Positions 7,984-16,488 of a DNA stretch of 64,000 bases are shown piece after piece. Source of the DNA: Chitinophaga niabensis. GTDB taxonomy: Bacteria > Bacteroidota > Bacteroidia > Chitinophagales > Chitinophagaceae. How positions within the stretch are numbered: position 1 is the stretch's first letter; each line of letters opens with the position of its first letter. The notes below the pieces were generated by a model, which did not search any database, was not told where the DNA came from, and saw only the letters and a list, made by a program, of their open reading frames with translations. Both the position numbers and the translations under genes were made by a program. The DNA lies in the NCBI RefSeq assembly GCF_900129465.1, contig NZ_FSRA01000002.1, positions 868,001-932,000 on the forward strand, read 5' to 3'.

Positions 7984-8928
7984 ATGCAAGTAGCGGAAAA
8001 AGAGAGGATGCCCCGTTTGTCACTCGGGGAAGAGAAGAACATGGTAACGCAGCTGCTGCTCCTGAATATCACTGTTTACATCTTACTGTTGTTCATACGG
8101 GTGATCTATATGATGGAGGATTACGGCCTGCCCGCGTTTGACCGGGACATTATGGCTAATACCATGTTGCCCGCAGCCCCCATGACCTTACTCACCAAAC
8201 CCTGGACCATCATTACTGCCATGTTTGCCCATATTCAGTTCTGGGACATCTTCAGTAATATGGTGTGGTTGTTTTGCTTTGGTACCATTCTTCAGAATAT
8301 TTCCGGCAATCACCGCCTGGTAGTTCCTTTATATATTTTCGGCAGTATTTGCGGAATGGCGTTCTACGTACTCGGCATGAACCTCATTCCCGCTTTCCGT
8401 ACACTTGCCCCCACCAGTTCATTGATGGGTGCAGGGGCTGGCGTAATGGCCCTGGCTGTTGGTGCCACAGTACTTGAACCCAAAGGCCGCGTTTTTCCAT
8501 TGCTCATGCAGGGCGGTGCCCCCATCTGGTTGATCACACTCATCTTCTTAGCCCTTCATGGTACAGCTATTGTTGCCGGAGGAGGAAGTTTGTCCATCCT
8601 GCTTTACCTGCTGGGAGGAGCTTTCATGGGTTACATGTTTATGGTGCAATTCAAAAAAGGGCATAATTGGGGCTCATGGGTGAACGACCTGTTCTTCAAC
8701 ATTGGCCATATGTTCCACCCCAAAGAAAAGAAAGAAGCCCTCAAAGCAGAGATCAATACCACCCGCAGTGGTTTCCGCGCCACACCCGTTCCCTTCACCA
8801 AAGTAGGAAATGTACCGGAGCATAAAATAAATGAGATCCTTGATAAGATCAACGAACAGGGAATTGATATGCTCACTGCTGAAGAAAAAGAAACCCTCCT
8901 GCGCGCAAGCAAAGAAAAAGAGGCCTGA
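7984..8928 (+). CDS. Rhomboid-fold membrane protein lacking catalytic residues (pseudoprotease)
   Basis: A 314-residue protein with six predicted membrane segments in the rhomboid arrangement followed by a ~90-residue cytosolic tail rich in lysine and glutamate. At the place of GASGAVFG it has GAGAGVMAL, so the nucleophile serine is alanine (residue 152); at the place of the AHLGGALFG histidine it has YLLGGAFMG. Both members of the dyad are gone, so proteolysis is not expected. The tail contains a helical segment ending in LLRASKEKEA. The start is ATG 7984 because a -7 box covers the earlier in-frame TTG. By analogy with iRhoms it might bind or hold substrates; that is inference. Confidence 0.88.
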   Translation: MQVAEKERMPRLSLGEEKNMVTQLLLLNITVYILLLFIRVIYMMEDYGLPAFDRDIMANTMLPAAPMTLLTKPWTIITAMFAHIQFWDIFSNMVWLFCFGTILQNISGNHRLVVPLYIFGSICGMAFYVLGMNLIPAFRTLAPTSSLMGAGAGVMALAVGATVLEPKGRVFPLLMQGGAPIWLITLIFLALHGTAIVAGGGSLSILLYLLGGAFMGYMFMVQFKKGHNWGSWVNDLFFNIGHMFHPKEKKEALKAEINTTRSGFRATPVPFTKVGNVPEHKINEILDKINEQGIDMLTAEEKETLLRASKEKEA

Positions 8929-8937
8929 TTTTTTTAC

Positions 8938-9185
8938 AGAATAAGATTCCCTTCCCCAATGGGCATAGCTTTTTAAAGCTTTGTTCCTAACAAGTTTAGT
9001 TTTTAAAAGAATAAGATTCCTCTCTCAACAGGCATAGCTTTTTAGAGCTTTGTTCCTAACAAGTTTAGTTTTTTATAGAACAAGGTCCTCCCAAACAGGC
9101 ATAGCTTTTTTAAAGCTTTGTTCCCGCATACTTACTCCTAACAACGACCCTCTCAACATGTATAGCTTTTTTAAGCATTATGCTA
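8938..9185 (+). repeat. Four decaying tandem repeats (~61-69 bp) each with an AGCTTT/AAAGCT hairpin
   Basis: The hairpin core CATAGCTTTTTAAAGCTTTG begins at 8964, 9033, 9100 and, in worn form, 9161. Units 1 and 2 are nearly identical from AGAATAAGATTCC (8938 and 9008) through TTCCTAACAAGTTTAG; unit 3 is more diverged and unit 4 retains little more than TATAGCTTTTTTAAGC. Spacing between cores is 69, 67 and 61 bp. No reading frame is conserved. Right of the block, up to the EEP start at 9343, the only visible element is the promoter at 9311. Confidence 0.85.
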
Positions 9186-9310
9186 TCCTTATATTCAATA
9201 TCTCCAATATGTGTGAAGTCCTCCCGCAGTAACCCTTTCCGGCTATGCAACAAATTTCACCGCTTATGTGAATTCTTTGTTTCCGCTTTCTTTTTATCAG
9301 GCCTGCACGC

Positions 9311-9318
9311 TATTTTTG
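9311..9318 (+). promoter_or_regulatory. -7 box for the first EEP gene
   Basis: TATTTTTG fits TAnnTTTG and sits 25 bp before the TTG at 9343. It lies inside the longer frame that opens at GTG 9268, so that earlier start is unlikely to be used. Confidence 0.55.
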
Positions 9319-9342
9319 CCACTCATAAATTTCGCCCCAGCC

Positions 9343-10449
9343 TTGAAAATTGCTTTTACGGTCATCCGGCGTCTGTTGCTTTGGGGTAACGTGCTCCTCG
9401 CCGTCGGACTGATGCTTTCGTACTTTATTCCCTTTACCAATCCCACCAGTTTCTGGCTCGGTGGTTTTGCAGGACTCCCATTTCCATTCTTCTGGTTAGC
9501 CTGTATCTTTTTCATTCCCCTCTGGATCGTTTATCGCCGTAAATACTGGCTGATCTCTGTAATAGCCGCCGCTGTTACACTTGGCGGGGTATTCAGCACC
9601 TGGGGCATTCACCTCTTTGGCGGAAGCAATGCTAATAGCAATACCTCTTTCACGGTGATGACCTACAATTGCAGCAGCATGGGCATCAAAGGATACAAGG
9701 AAGTGCCCGAAGTGCGCAAACGCATGTATGAAGAACTGAAAAAAGCCAGTCCTGATGTGCTTTGCCTCCAGGAATTCTACACCAACACCAACCCGGATAA
9801 ACCTGATAACTTAGACAGTATCCGGAAAGAACTGAATTATCCTCATCATTATTTTGTCAGGAGCCTTATCCACTGGGATACCTGGCACTATGGCACTGTT
9901 ATTTTCTCCCGCTTCCCCATCATAGACACCACCAGGGTAAAACTCTTCGAGGTTTCCAAAGGCCCTGGCACAGAAGACCTGATCGCAGCCAGTCTCATCA
10001 TCAAAGGAGATACCGTAAGGATCATGTCCGCTCACCTGGTTTCCTACAAGCTTCAGCAGGATGATTACCAAACAGTGGCTTCCGCAGAAGTACACAAAGC
10101 CCATGGCCTCCTGTATAAGATGCGCCGCACCTTCAAGCTCAGATCGGAACAGGCACATATCATAAGGAACGAGATAGATCGCAGCAAACATCCCCTTATT
10201 GTAGTAGGGGATTTCAACGATGTGCCTGTTTCCTACACTTACCGCACCATCCGTGGAGACCTCCAGGATGCTTTCCTGGAGCAAGGTTCCGGCTTTGGCA
10301 GAACCTTCTCTGCTATCTCTCCCACACTGCGGATAGATTACATTCTGCCGGACAAATTCTTTACCGTGGAAGAATTTTCCATCTATCGCAGGCGGGGTTT
10401 CGAACACTTTCCCATTATGGCCAGGTTATCTATAAACAGAAAAGATTAA
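9343..10449 (+). CDS. Membrane-anchored endonuclease/exonuclease/phosphatase (EEP) family protein, copy 1
   Basis: About 368 residues: three N-terminal transmembrane segments in the first ~90 residues, then an EEP-fold domain. Visible motifs are VLCLQEFYT (metal-binding Glu), VVGDFNDVP, LRIDYILPD and FEHFPIMARLS, where the usual SDH reads FEH. The start is taken as TTG 9343: it follows a good -7 box and gives an N-terminus aligning with the next gene, which also begins with TTG-AAA. The fold covers nucleases, sphingomyelinases and inositol phosphatases; substrate is unknown. The catalytic domain should face away from the membrane on the periplasmic or cytosolic side; topology is not settled. 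Confidence 0.85.
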   Translation: MKIAFTVIRRLLLWGNVLLAVGLMLSYFIPFTNPTSFWLGGFAGLPFPFFWLACIFFIPLWIVYRRKYWLISVIAAAVTLGGVFSTWGIHLFGGSNANSNTSFTVMTYNCSSMGIKGYKEVPEVRKRMYEELKKASPDVLCLQEFYTNTNPDKPDNLDSIRKELNYPHHYFVRSLIHWDTWHYGTVIFSRFPIIDTTRVKLFEVSKGPGTEDLIAASLIIKGDTVRIMSAHLVSYKLQQDDYQTVASAEVHKAHGLLYKMRRTFKLRSEQAHIIRNEIDRSKHPLIVVGDFNDVPVSYTYRTIRGDLQDAFLEQGSGFGRTFSAISPTLRIDYILPDKFFTVEEFSIYRRRGFEHFPIMARLSINRKD

Positions 10450-10496
10450 CACCTTGTCTTTTAATGCGTTAAATTTATAGCGGCCAAACTATCTGC

Positions 10497-11612
10497 TTGT
10501 TGAAATTTTTACGACTTTTTACAAAAGGGTTTTTCCTTATCGTGAACGTGGTAACTGTTCTATTTTTCCTGCTGGCCTGCCTGGCGCCGTTTATTTCGCC
10601 GGTCAGGTTCTGGCCGATCAGTTTTATCACGCTGGGTTTCCCGTTCCTGCTGGTAGTGCTGCTGTTATTCCTCATTTTCTGGATCATCTTCCATCCTAAA
10701 TATGCATTGATACCGCTGGTAGCCCTGGTGATCGGCTGGAAATCCGTTTCTGCCTTTTTCTCGCTGCGCTGGCCAACCAACTGGGAAACATCCAATAAAC
10801 CGGAAGGCACCATCAATGTAATGAGCTATAATGTAGCCCTGTTTGGTCTCTATGCAAAGAAAAACAGCAAGCCTACCCGCGAAGCAATGTTTGACCTTAT
10901 ACGCCTGCAACAGCCGGATGTACTTTGCCTCCAGGATTTTTACACTTCTGAAAAATCAGATGATTTTAATAACCGGGAAGATCTTTCCCGCGTAATGAAA
11001 CTCCCCTACCGTTTCTTTTCCAGCGATTTTAACCGCAACGGTACACAACACTGGGGCAGTATCATCTATTCAAAATTCCCCATTATCTTATCAGATAAGG
11101 TAAAGCTTTCTCCCGGCCCTATGGGAGAAAGCCTGATCTTTGCAGATATCCTGCGGAATAACGATACCATCCGCATCGTGAATATGCATTTGGAATCCTA
11201 TCGTTTCAACGCCAAGGACTATCAATCCATCGAAAAAATAAAGAAACAGGAAGATACCGGCCTGGTTGCCGCAAAAGGCATAGTGGTAAAAATGCGCGAT
11301 GCCTATGTTCGCCGCAGCCGCCAGGCCAATATTGTAGCGGATTTTATCAGAACCAGCCCCCATCCGGTGATCGTTTGCGGAGATTTTAATGATACTCCTG
11401 CTTCCTACACCTATTTCACTATTAAAGGGAACCTGCAGGATGCATTCCTCAAAAAAGGCAGTGGCATCGGCAGAACATTTACAGGCCTTTCTCCTACACT
11501 GCGAATAGACTACATCTTTATAGACAGAAGCTTTACCATCAACGGTTTCCGCACTGTACATTCTGATCTCAGCGATCATTACCCGGTCATTGCCAATGTG
11601 AGCATACCCTAG
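10497..11612 (+). CDS. Membrane-anchored EEP family protein, copy 2
   Basis: A 371-residue tandem paralogue of the preceding gene, with the same three-segment membrane anchor and EEP domain. Motifs are VLCLQDFYT (Asp in place of the usual Glu), VCGDFNDTP, LRIDYIFID and SDHYPVIANVS. Thus this copy keeps the canonical SDH but alters the QE motif, the reverse of copy 1. TTG codons at 10497 and 10500 are both possible starts; no ATG lies near. The 47-bp gap to copy 1 and the shared strand suggest one transcript. Substrate unknown. Confidence 0.85.
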   Translation: MLKFLRLFTKGFFLIVNVVTVLFFLLACLAPFISPVRFWPISFITLGFPFLLVVLLLFLIFWIIFHPKYALIPLVALVIGWKSVSAFFSLRWPTNWETSNKPEGTINVMSYNVALFGLYAKKNSKPTREAMFDLIRLQQPDVLCLQDFYTSEKSDDFNNREDLSRVMKLPYRFFSSDFNRNGTQHWGSIIYSKFPIILSDKVKLSPGPMGESLIFADILRNNDTIRIVNMHLESYRFNAKDYQSIEKIKKQEDTGLVAAKGIVVKMRDAYVRRSRQANIVADFIRTSPHPVIVCGDFNDTPASYTYFTIKGNLQDAFLKKGSGIGRTFTGLSPTLRIDYIFIDRSFTINGFRTVHSDLSDHYPVIANVSIP

Positions 11613-11687
11613 AATTTCCACTTTTGCTTAAAAAATTCGACATTCGGGTTGAAAAATCCGAAATTCGCCGATCCACAATATCAGATA

Positions 11688-13184
11688 ATGTCAGAACAGC
11701 TTAAACTACACAATACCCTAAGCCGACAAAAAGAACTATTCACTCCGTTATATCCCGGTCACGTTGGCATGTACGTATGCGGACCAACAGTTTCCGGAGA
11801 GTCGCACCTGGGCCATGCACGCCCTTTCATTACATTCGATGTAGTGTACCGTTACCTGTTACACCTGGGTTATAAAGTACGTTATGTAAGGAATATTACA
11901 GACGCCGGCCATTTTGAAGAAGAAGGCCGCGCGGCGGAAGATAAGATCGCCAAATTTGCACAGCTGGAAAAACTGGAGCCGATGGAACTGGTGCAGAAAT
12001 ACACGAATCTCTTCCATTGGGCCATGGAACAGTTCAATACTTTAAAACCAAGTATAGAACCTACCGCTACCGGCCATATCGTAGAGCAGATAGAAATGAT
12101 CAAAAAGATCATGGATGAAGGATTTGCCTACGAAGCAAACGGCTCTGTTTATTTTGATGTGATGAAATATTCAGAAGGTCACCATTACGGCATCCTTAGT
12201 GGTCGCGTATTGGAAGATCAACTGGAAACCACCCGCGAGCTGGATAACCAGGAAGAGAAAAAGAACAAAGTGGATTTTGCCCTCTGGAAAAAAGCGCCGC
12301 CGGAACATCTGATGCGCTGGCCAAGCCCATGGGGAGAAGGTTTCCCCGGTTGGCATATTGAATGTTCTGCTATGAGCAGCAAATACCTGGGGCAGCAGTT
12401 TGATATCCATGGTGGTGGTATGGACCTTCAATTCCCCCATCACGAATGTGAAATTGCGCAAAGTGAAATTGCACACGGAGAAATGATGGCGCGTTACTGG
12501 ATACACAATAACATGATCACCATCAACGGTAAAAAGATGGGTAAAAGTTATGGCAATGTGATCCGCCTCACGGATCTGTTTGCCGGCACGCATCCCTTGC
12601 TGGAAAAGGGTTACAGCCCTATGACCATCCGTTTCTTCATTTTGCAGACGCATTACCGCAGCACACTGGACTTCTCTAATGAAGCCCTGCAGGCCGCAGA
12701 GAAAGGTTTACAGCGTTTGTGGTATGCTTACGAAGTATTACAGAAATTGGTATACACCGCTAACGGTGCAGACATCAATAAAGAGCTGGACGATCAGGTA
12801 CAAGCCTGGTGTAACGATTGCGCCGTTTCCATGAACGACGATATCAGCACCGCCAAAGTGCTGGCCAATCTTTTCGAACTGTCTCCTGTTATTAATTCAT
12901 TGAAAGGCGGACAGGTAAAAATGCACGAGATCAGTGAAAGCACTTTCACACTCCTGCAGCAAACCTGGAAAACTTATCTGATCGATGTACTTGGTCTCCA
13001 GCCTGAAAAACCGGCAGAAACGGATAAACTGGACGGCGTATTGCAATTGCTGATAGACATCCGCAAGGAAGCAAAAGGCAAAAAGGATTATGCTACTTCA
13101 GATAAGATCCGCAACCAGCTGCTCACTATCGGTATTCAACTGAAAGATGAAAAAGACGGTACCGTATCTTATGCTATTGAATAA
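11688..13184 (+). CDS. cysS: Cysteinyl-tRNA synthetase
   Basis: Class I aminoacyl-tRNA synthetase charging tRNA-Cys, about 498 residues. The zinc and active-site motif CGPTV, the HIGH-type HLGH, the WHIECSAMS and HHECEIAQSE zinc ligands and the KMSKS-type KMGKSYGN are all present. The start is ATG 11688 (MSEQLKLHN); an in-frame TTG 39 bp upstream would add a non-conserved tail. KMGKS instead of KMSKS is a tolerated variant. It begins about 75 bp after the second EEP gene and is followed 11 bp later by the M28 gene, so they probably share a transcript. Confidence 0.96.
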   Translation: MSEQLKLHNTLSRQKELFTPLYPGHVGMYVCGPTVSGESHLGHARPFITFDVVYRYLLHLGYKVRYVRNITDAGHFEEEGRAAEDKIAKFAQLEKLEPMELVQKYTNLFHWAMEQFNTLKPSIEPTATGHIVEQIEMIKKIMDEGFAYEANGSVYFDVMKYSEGHHYGILSGRVLEDQLETTRELDNQEEKKNKVDFALWKKAPPEHLMRWPSPWGEGFPGWHIECSAMSSKYLGQQFDIHGGGMDLQFPHHECEIAQSEIAHGEMMARYWIHNNMITINGKKMGKSYGNVIRLTDLFAGTHPLLEKGYSPMTIRFFILQTHYRSTLDFSNEALQAAEKGLQRLWYAYEVLQKLVYTANGADINKELDDQVQAWCNDCAVSMNDDISTAKVLANLFELSPVINSLKGGQVKMHEISESTFTLLQQTWKTYLIDVLGLQPEKPAETDKLDGVLQLLIDIRKEAKGKKDYATSDKIRNQLLTIGIQLKDEKDGTVSYAIE

Positions 13185-13195
13185 ATGAGTAAACC

Positions 13196-14161
13196 ATGAG
13201 GAGGCTGATCCTGCTGGCTGCAATCACTTTCGCAGCCTGTAATAACAGTAATAAAAATACGGAAGAAGAAAAGAACGTTACAGTAGATGCACCCGTATTT
13301 TCTGCAGACACTGCTTATGCTGCCGTAGAAAAACAAGTTGCCTTCGGTCCCCGGATCCCTGGCAGCCCTGCCCAGGAAGCCTGCGCAGCCTGGCTGATCG
13401 GTTATTTCAAAACCCTGGCAGATACTGTTTATGTGCAACGCACAAAAGTGATCGCACCTAAAAAGAAAGAACTTCCCTGCATTAATATCATCGCTTCTTT
13501 CAACCCTGCTGCAAAGAACAGGGTCTTATTATTCTCTCACTGGGATACCCGCCCGTTTGCAGATAAAGATGCCTTCGATAAAAAGAAACAGCTGGATGGT
13601 GCAGACGATGGCGCCAGCGGAGTAGGTGTATTAATGGAAGTGGCCCGCCAGTTCCATGCAAAGAAACCTGCCATAGGCGTAGATATCCTGCTCACCGATG
13701 TAGAAGATTATGGCGAATCTGATGTGGCAGATAGTTATTGCCTCGGTACACAGTATTGGGCTAAAAATCCTCACATCAATGGCTACACGGCGCAATACGG
13801 CATCCTGCTGGATATGGTGGGCGGCCGCAATGCCAGCTTTTACATGGAAGGCCATTCCAAACAATATGCTTACCCGCAGATGAAGATGTTTTGGGATGTT
13901 GCCAATACCATCGGTTATTCGGATCTCTTCCGCTATGAGGAATCCCTGGGAGGCCCTGCATTTATTACAGACGATCATGCTTACGTGAACACACTGGCTA
14001 AGATCCCTTCCTTCGATATCATTGCCACACAGCCGAAAGGAGATTTCATGCCGCACCACCATACTTCCAACGATAATATGTCTGTGATAGACAAGAAAAC
14101 ATTGCAGGGCGTGGGTCAAACCATCCTCCATGTGATCTATGGCGAACCGTTTAACTATTAA
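13196..14161 (+). CDS. M28-family zinc lipoprotein, glutaminyl-peptide cyclotransferase-like
   Basis: A 321-residue lipoprotein: signal sequence ending AAITFAAC with the lipid cysteine at residue 15. The body is an M28 alpha/beta zinc-hydrolase fold, with HWDTRPFAD, the zinc aspartate in GADDGASG, the acidic DVEDYGE and a C-terminal HHHTSNDNM. The combination HWDTRP and a single-domain architecture resemble bacterial glutaminyl cyclases, which convert N-terminal Gln of secreted proteins to pyroglutamate, more than classical aminopeptidases. That role would fit Bacteroidota, whose exported proteins often start with Gln after signal cleavage. Family call is firm; activity is inferred. Confidence 0.85.
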   Translation: MRRLILLAAITFAACNNSNKNTEEEKNVTVDAPVFSADTAYAAVEKQVAFGPRIPGSPAQEACAAWLIGYFKTLADTVYVQRTKVIAPKKKELPCINIIASFNPAAKNRVLLFSHWDTRPFADKDAFDKKKQLDGADDGASGVGVLMEVARQFHAKKPAIGVDILLTDVEDYGESDVADSYCLGTQYWAKNPHINGYTAQYGILLDMVGGRNASFYMEGHSKQYAYPQMKMFWDVANTIGYSDLFRYEESLGGPAFITDDHAYVNTLAKIPSFDIIATQPKGDFMPHHHTSNDNMSVIDKKTLQGVGQTILHVIYGEPFNY

Positions 14162-14164
14162 ACA

Positions 14165-14776
14165 ATGACCCATCACGATATCTATATCCCGCATCTGCAC
14201 AAGGACAAAAAGCTGAAACGCATTGTCACAGAGCCGCTGGACATGATGCCTGTAGGGAAGAACATTGCGCTAAAACTTATCGGCTCCATCATGAGCCAGC
14301 AATTATCCGTAAGGGTAGCCGAAGTCATCTATGGCCGTTTCCTTAATCTCTATGGCGGCAAAGAACCAAAGGCACAGCAGATCCTGGACACAGACCCAAC
14401 TGTACTGCGCAGCATCGGGTTATCCAATGCAAAGGTCTCTTACGTACACAACGTAGCCCGCTTTGTGATCGAAGAAAAATTAACAGATGCCAAACTGCAT
14501 AAGCTCAGCAACGAAGATGTGATCGCTTATCTCACGCAAATTAAAGGTGTCGGCAAATGGACGGTGGAAATGTTGCTGATGTTTTACCTGGGAAGAGAAG
14601 ATATTTTTGCGATAGATGACCTCGGTATTCAACAGGCCATGATCAAACTATACAAACTGGATGTAACAGATAAGAAAGCATATCGTGCAAAACTATTGGA
14701 GCTTTCCCAAAAATGGTCGCCTTACAGAACACATGCCTGCCGCTACCTGTGGTCCTGGAAAGATACTAAGGCTTGA
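14165..14776 (+). CDS. DNA-3-methyladenine glycosylase II-like (HhH-GPD) protein
   Basis: Base-excision repair glycosylase removing alkylated purines, 203 residues. The helix-hairpin-helix IKGVGKWTVEMLLMF and the GPD-type catalytic aspartate in FAIDDLGIQQAM are clear. It is compact, lacking the N-terminal AlkA domain of the E. coli enzyme, as in yeast Mag1-type proteins. It starts 3 bp after the M28 gene and its 3' end overlaps the convergent lipoprotein gene by 11 bp. No methyltransferase (Ada) partner is nearby. Confidence 0.9.
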   Translation: MTHHDIYIPHLHKDKKLKRIVTEPLDMMPVGKNIALKLIGSIMSQQLSVRVAEVIYGRFLNLYGGKEPKAQQILDTDPTVLRSIGLSNAKVSYVHNVARFVIEEKLTDAKLHKLSNEDVIAYLTQIKGVGKWTVEMLLMFYLGREDIFAIDDLGIQQAMIKLYKLDVTDKKAYRAKLLELSQKWSPYRTHACRYLWSWKDTKA

Positions 14777-15413
14777 TATTATAGGTGCGCAGCCGCGTAG
14801 TATCCTCAAACCTGTCCAGCTCTATCAGCCCCACCCCCTTTGCATAATAATTCGTACTTAAGATCTGTGGTGGTATAAATGGCGGAACAGAAACTTCCAT
14901 CTCTACCCCTATTACATTCGTATAAGCCTTACCCAGTACCGTTTTGTTACTCCCTTTCTGAATAATGGTATAACGGATGTTCAGCATAAAATCCCCCAGC
15001 CCCGTAATGGTGATGGGAATATCTTCAGACCAGCCCTGGCCCAAAGGAACGTTCTCTTTCAGATAGGTTGTTTTGACAGGTTGCGTTGGTGCATTGGGAA
15101 TACCTGTAACAGCCAATAGCTGCACATAATCCCCACCACCACAATCAAAGAGAGAAAACTCTCCTGTAATATCATCTTCCAGCACACGATAGCTTTCACT
15201 CCCGATTACAGAATCCCCTTTTACCAGCAATACAAAGTCACCAGACATTGGCGGGTTCACATTCACGAACTCATAATTAAAGCTGGAACCTGTTGTATAT
15301 GGCGAGTAATTACAAACATGACTTTGAAGCGGGCCTTCCTCACTCTTTTCCTTCTTACACGCGGCCAATACCATTATTGCGAAAACTAAACATAAAAAGG
15401 GGCTCAGTTTCAT
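14766..15413 (-). CDS. Hypothetical lipoprotein
   Basis: A 215-residue protein with a lipoprotein signal (cysteine in MVLAACKKEKSEEG, about residue 19). The mature part is beta-rich: CNYSPYTTGSSFNYEF, GDFVLLVKGD, TTYLKENVPLGQGWSED. Similar surface lipoproteins are common in Chitinophagaceae, but I do not recognise a named family. The acidic run after the cysteine (KKEKSEEG) might act as a lipoprotein surface-export-type signal; this is tentative. It converges on and slightly overlaps the glycosylase gene. Confidence 0.75.
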   Translation of the reverse strand: MKLSPFLCLVFAIMVLAACKKEKSEEGPLQSHVCNYSPYTTGSSFNYEFVNVNPPMSGDFVLLVKGDSVIGSESYRVLEDDITGEFSLFDCGGGDYVQLLAVTGIPNAPTQPVKTTYLKENVPLGQGWSEDIPITITGLGDFMLNIRYTIIQKGSNKTVLGKAYTNVIGVEMEVSVPPFIPPQILSTNYYAKGVGLIELDRFEDTTRLRTYNIKP

Positions 15414-15962
15414 GGTCTAATCAATTCTATCCCTAAGTTACCCGATATTTTTCTAAATAAAAGACAGTAGGTAATTACAATACGTTAACAAATTGGTGGA
15501 GATCGGGGAGCTTCCCGAAAAAGCACCATCCCTCCCAATAATGGCTGAGGAAATCCCCCGGAACAGCAAAATGGTTCAAAACCCAAAACACCAGAACGGC
15601 CAACAGGATTGCCAGTAGCCGGAATTCAGCTACTGGCCAACTTAGTGTATAGAATACGCATTGTTATTTAAAAAAAATCTAATGGATTTTGTGTATTGTA
15701 TGTGCATAAGTCGTACATTCGTCTCCCGATTAACAACTAATTAACCACCAAAAGACAACAAGCTTAAGCTATAGTCCACGAATGAAGTAAAAGACAGGTT
15801 CATAACATTAAGGCAACGATCTGCTCACATTTACTTAACTACCCCTTAATGTTCCGATAACGCCAGCATCTGAAATTTGTGGTGAAAAAAGAACGGTATC
15901 AAAGTATTAGCTAGTACACAAAAACCGAACGTACAAGTTAACTTTTTAAACAATTAACCATC
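15414..15962. other. 549-bp intergenic region with long inverted repeats
   Basis: This gap separates two divergent genes. It holds a perfect 9-bp inverted repeat GCCAGTAGC (15611-15619) / GCTACTGGC (15629-15637), and a 10-bp inverted repeat AACATTAAGG (15804-15813) / CCTTAATGTT (15844-15853) with a 30-nt loop. No protein-coding frame of convincing quality was seen. A long 5' leader for the gene at 15963 or a small RNA are both possible. Confidence 0.5.
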
Positions 15963-16427
15963 ATGAAACACAGTTTTGTTTGCACACCAAAACACATTTT
16001 AACCTTAGTTGCCATTGTTTTAGGCCTCAGTATGCAGGCGTCTGCCCAAAGCGAAACATTTGCATATGCCAATAACCCGGGTTCAGGCAGCAAATCAGCA
16101 AGAGTTGCTCCTGAAAAGAACGAAATGGTAAGAAAAGGTTGCAAGATCGATATTCAACAGGAAGGCGCTGAGCAGCTCCGTTTCCTGGTGCAGATCGACA
16201 ACCCTACCGGCGAGAAATTAACCTTGTTCATTAAAGACGCTAATAATAACACCCTGCACAAAGAAGCGCTGGACGTTACTTCACCAAAGTTTGTTGCCCG
16301 TTATAATTTGGAAAAGCTGGAAGACGGAGCATACACTTTTGAGATCCGTAACGGCAAGAACAAGCTTGAGAAAGCTGTAGACATTAAAACACAACTCATG
16401 GTAAACAGAGTTGTATCTGTTGAGTAA
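15963..16427 (+). CDS. Small secreted protein of unknown function
   Basis: A 154-residue exported protein, with a longish signal peptide ending SMQASAQ (about residue 29). The mature part has a short disordered start (NNPGSGSKSARVAP) and then an immunoglobulin-like beta sandwich of ~90 residues: LRFLVQIDNPTGEKLTLFIKD and DGAYTFEIRNGKNKLEKAV. This resembles a stand-alone version of the DUF3244 or T9SS C-terminal fold, but it lacks a recognised sorting motif. The unusually long upstream region and strong terminator suggest a well-expressed monocistronic gene. Function unknown. Confidence 0.8.
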   Translation: MKHSFVCTPKHILTLVAIVLGLSMQASAQSETFAYANNPGSGSKSARVAPEKNEMVRKGCKIDIQQEGAEQLRFLVQIDNPTGEKLTLFIKDANNNTLHKEALDVTSPKFVARYNLEKLEDGAYTFEIRNGKNKLEKAVDIKTQLMVNRVVSVE

Positions 16428-16450
16428 GTAAATATTTTTAACCCCGAAAA

Positions 16451-16483
16451 AAAAGGCTGTATCTGTTGAGATACAGCCTTTTT
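16451..16483. terminator. Bidirectional terminator between convergent genes
   Basis: Perfect 14-bp stem AAAAGGCTGTATCT (16451-16464) / AGATACAGCCTTTT (16469-16482) with loop GTTG, flanked by an A-run on one side and T-run on the other. It serves the genes ending at 16427 and 16489. Confidence 0.9.
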
Positions 16484-16488
16484 ATATT

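Noticed and set aside
8938..9185. CRISPR array
   Set aside because: Repeats are imperfect, the sequence between hairpins is itself repeated rather than unique, and no cas genes are nearby.
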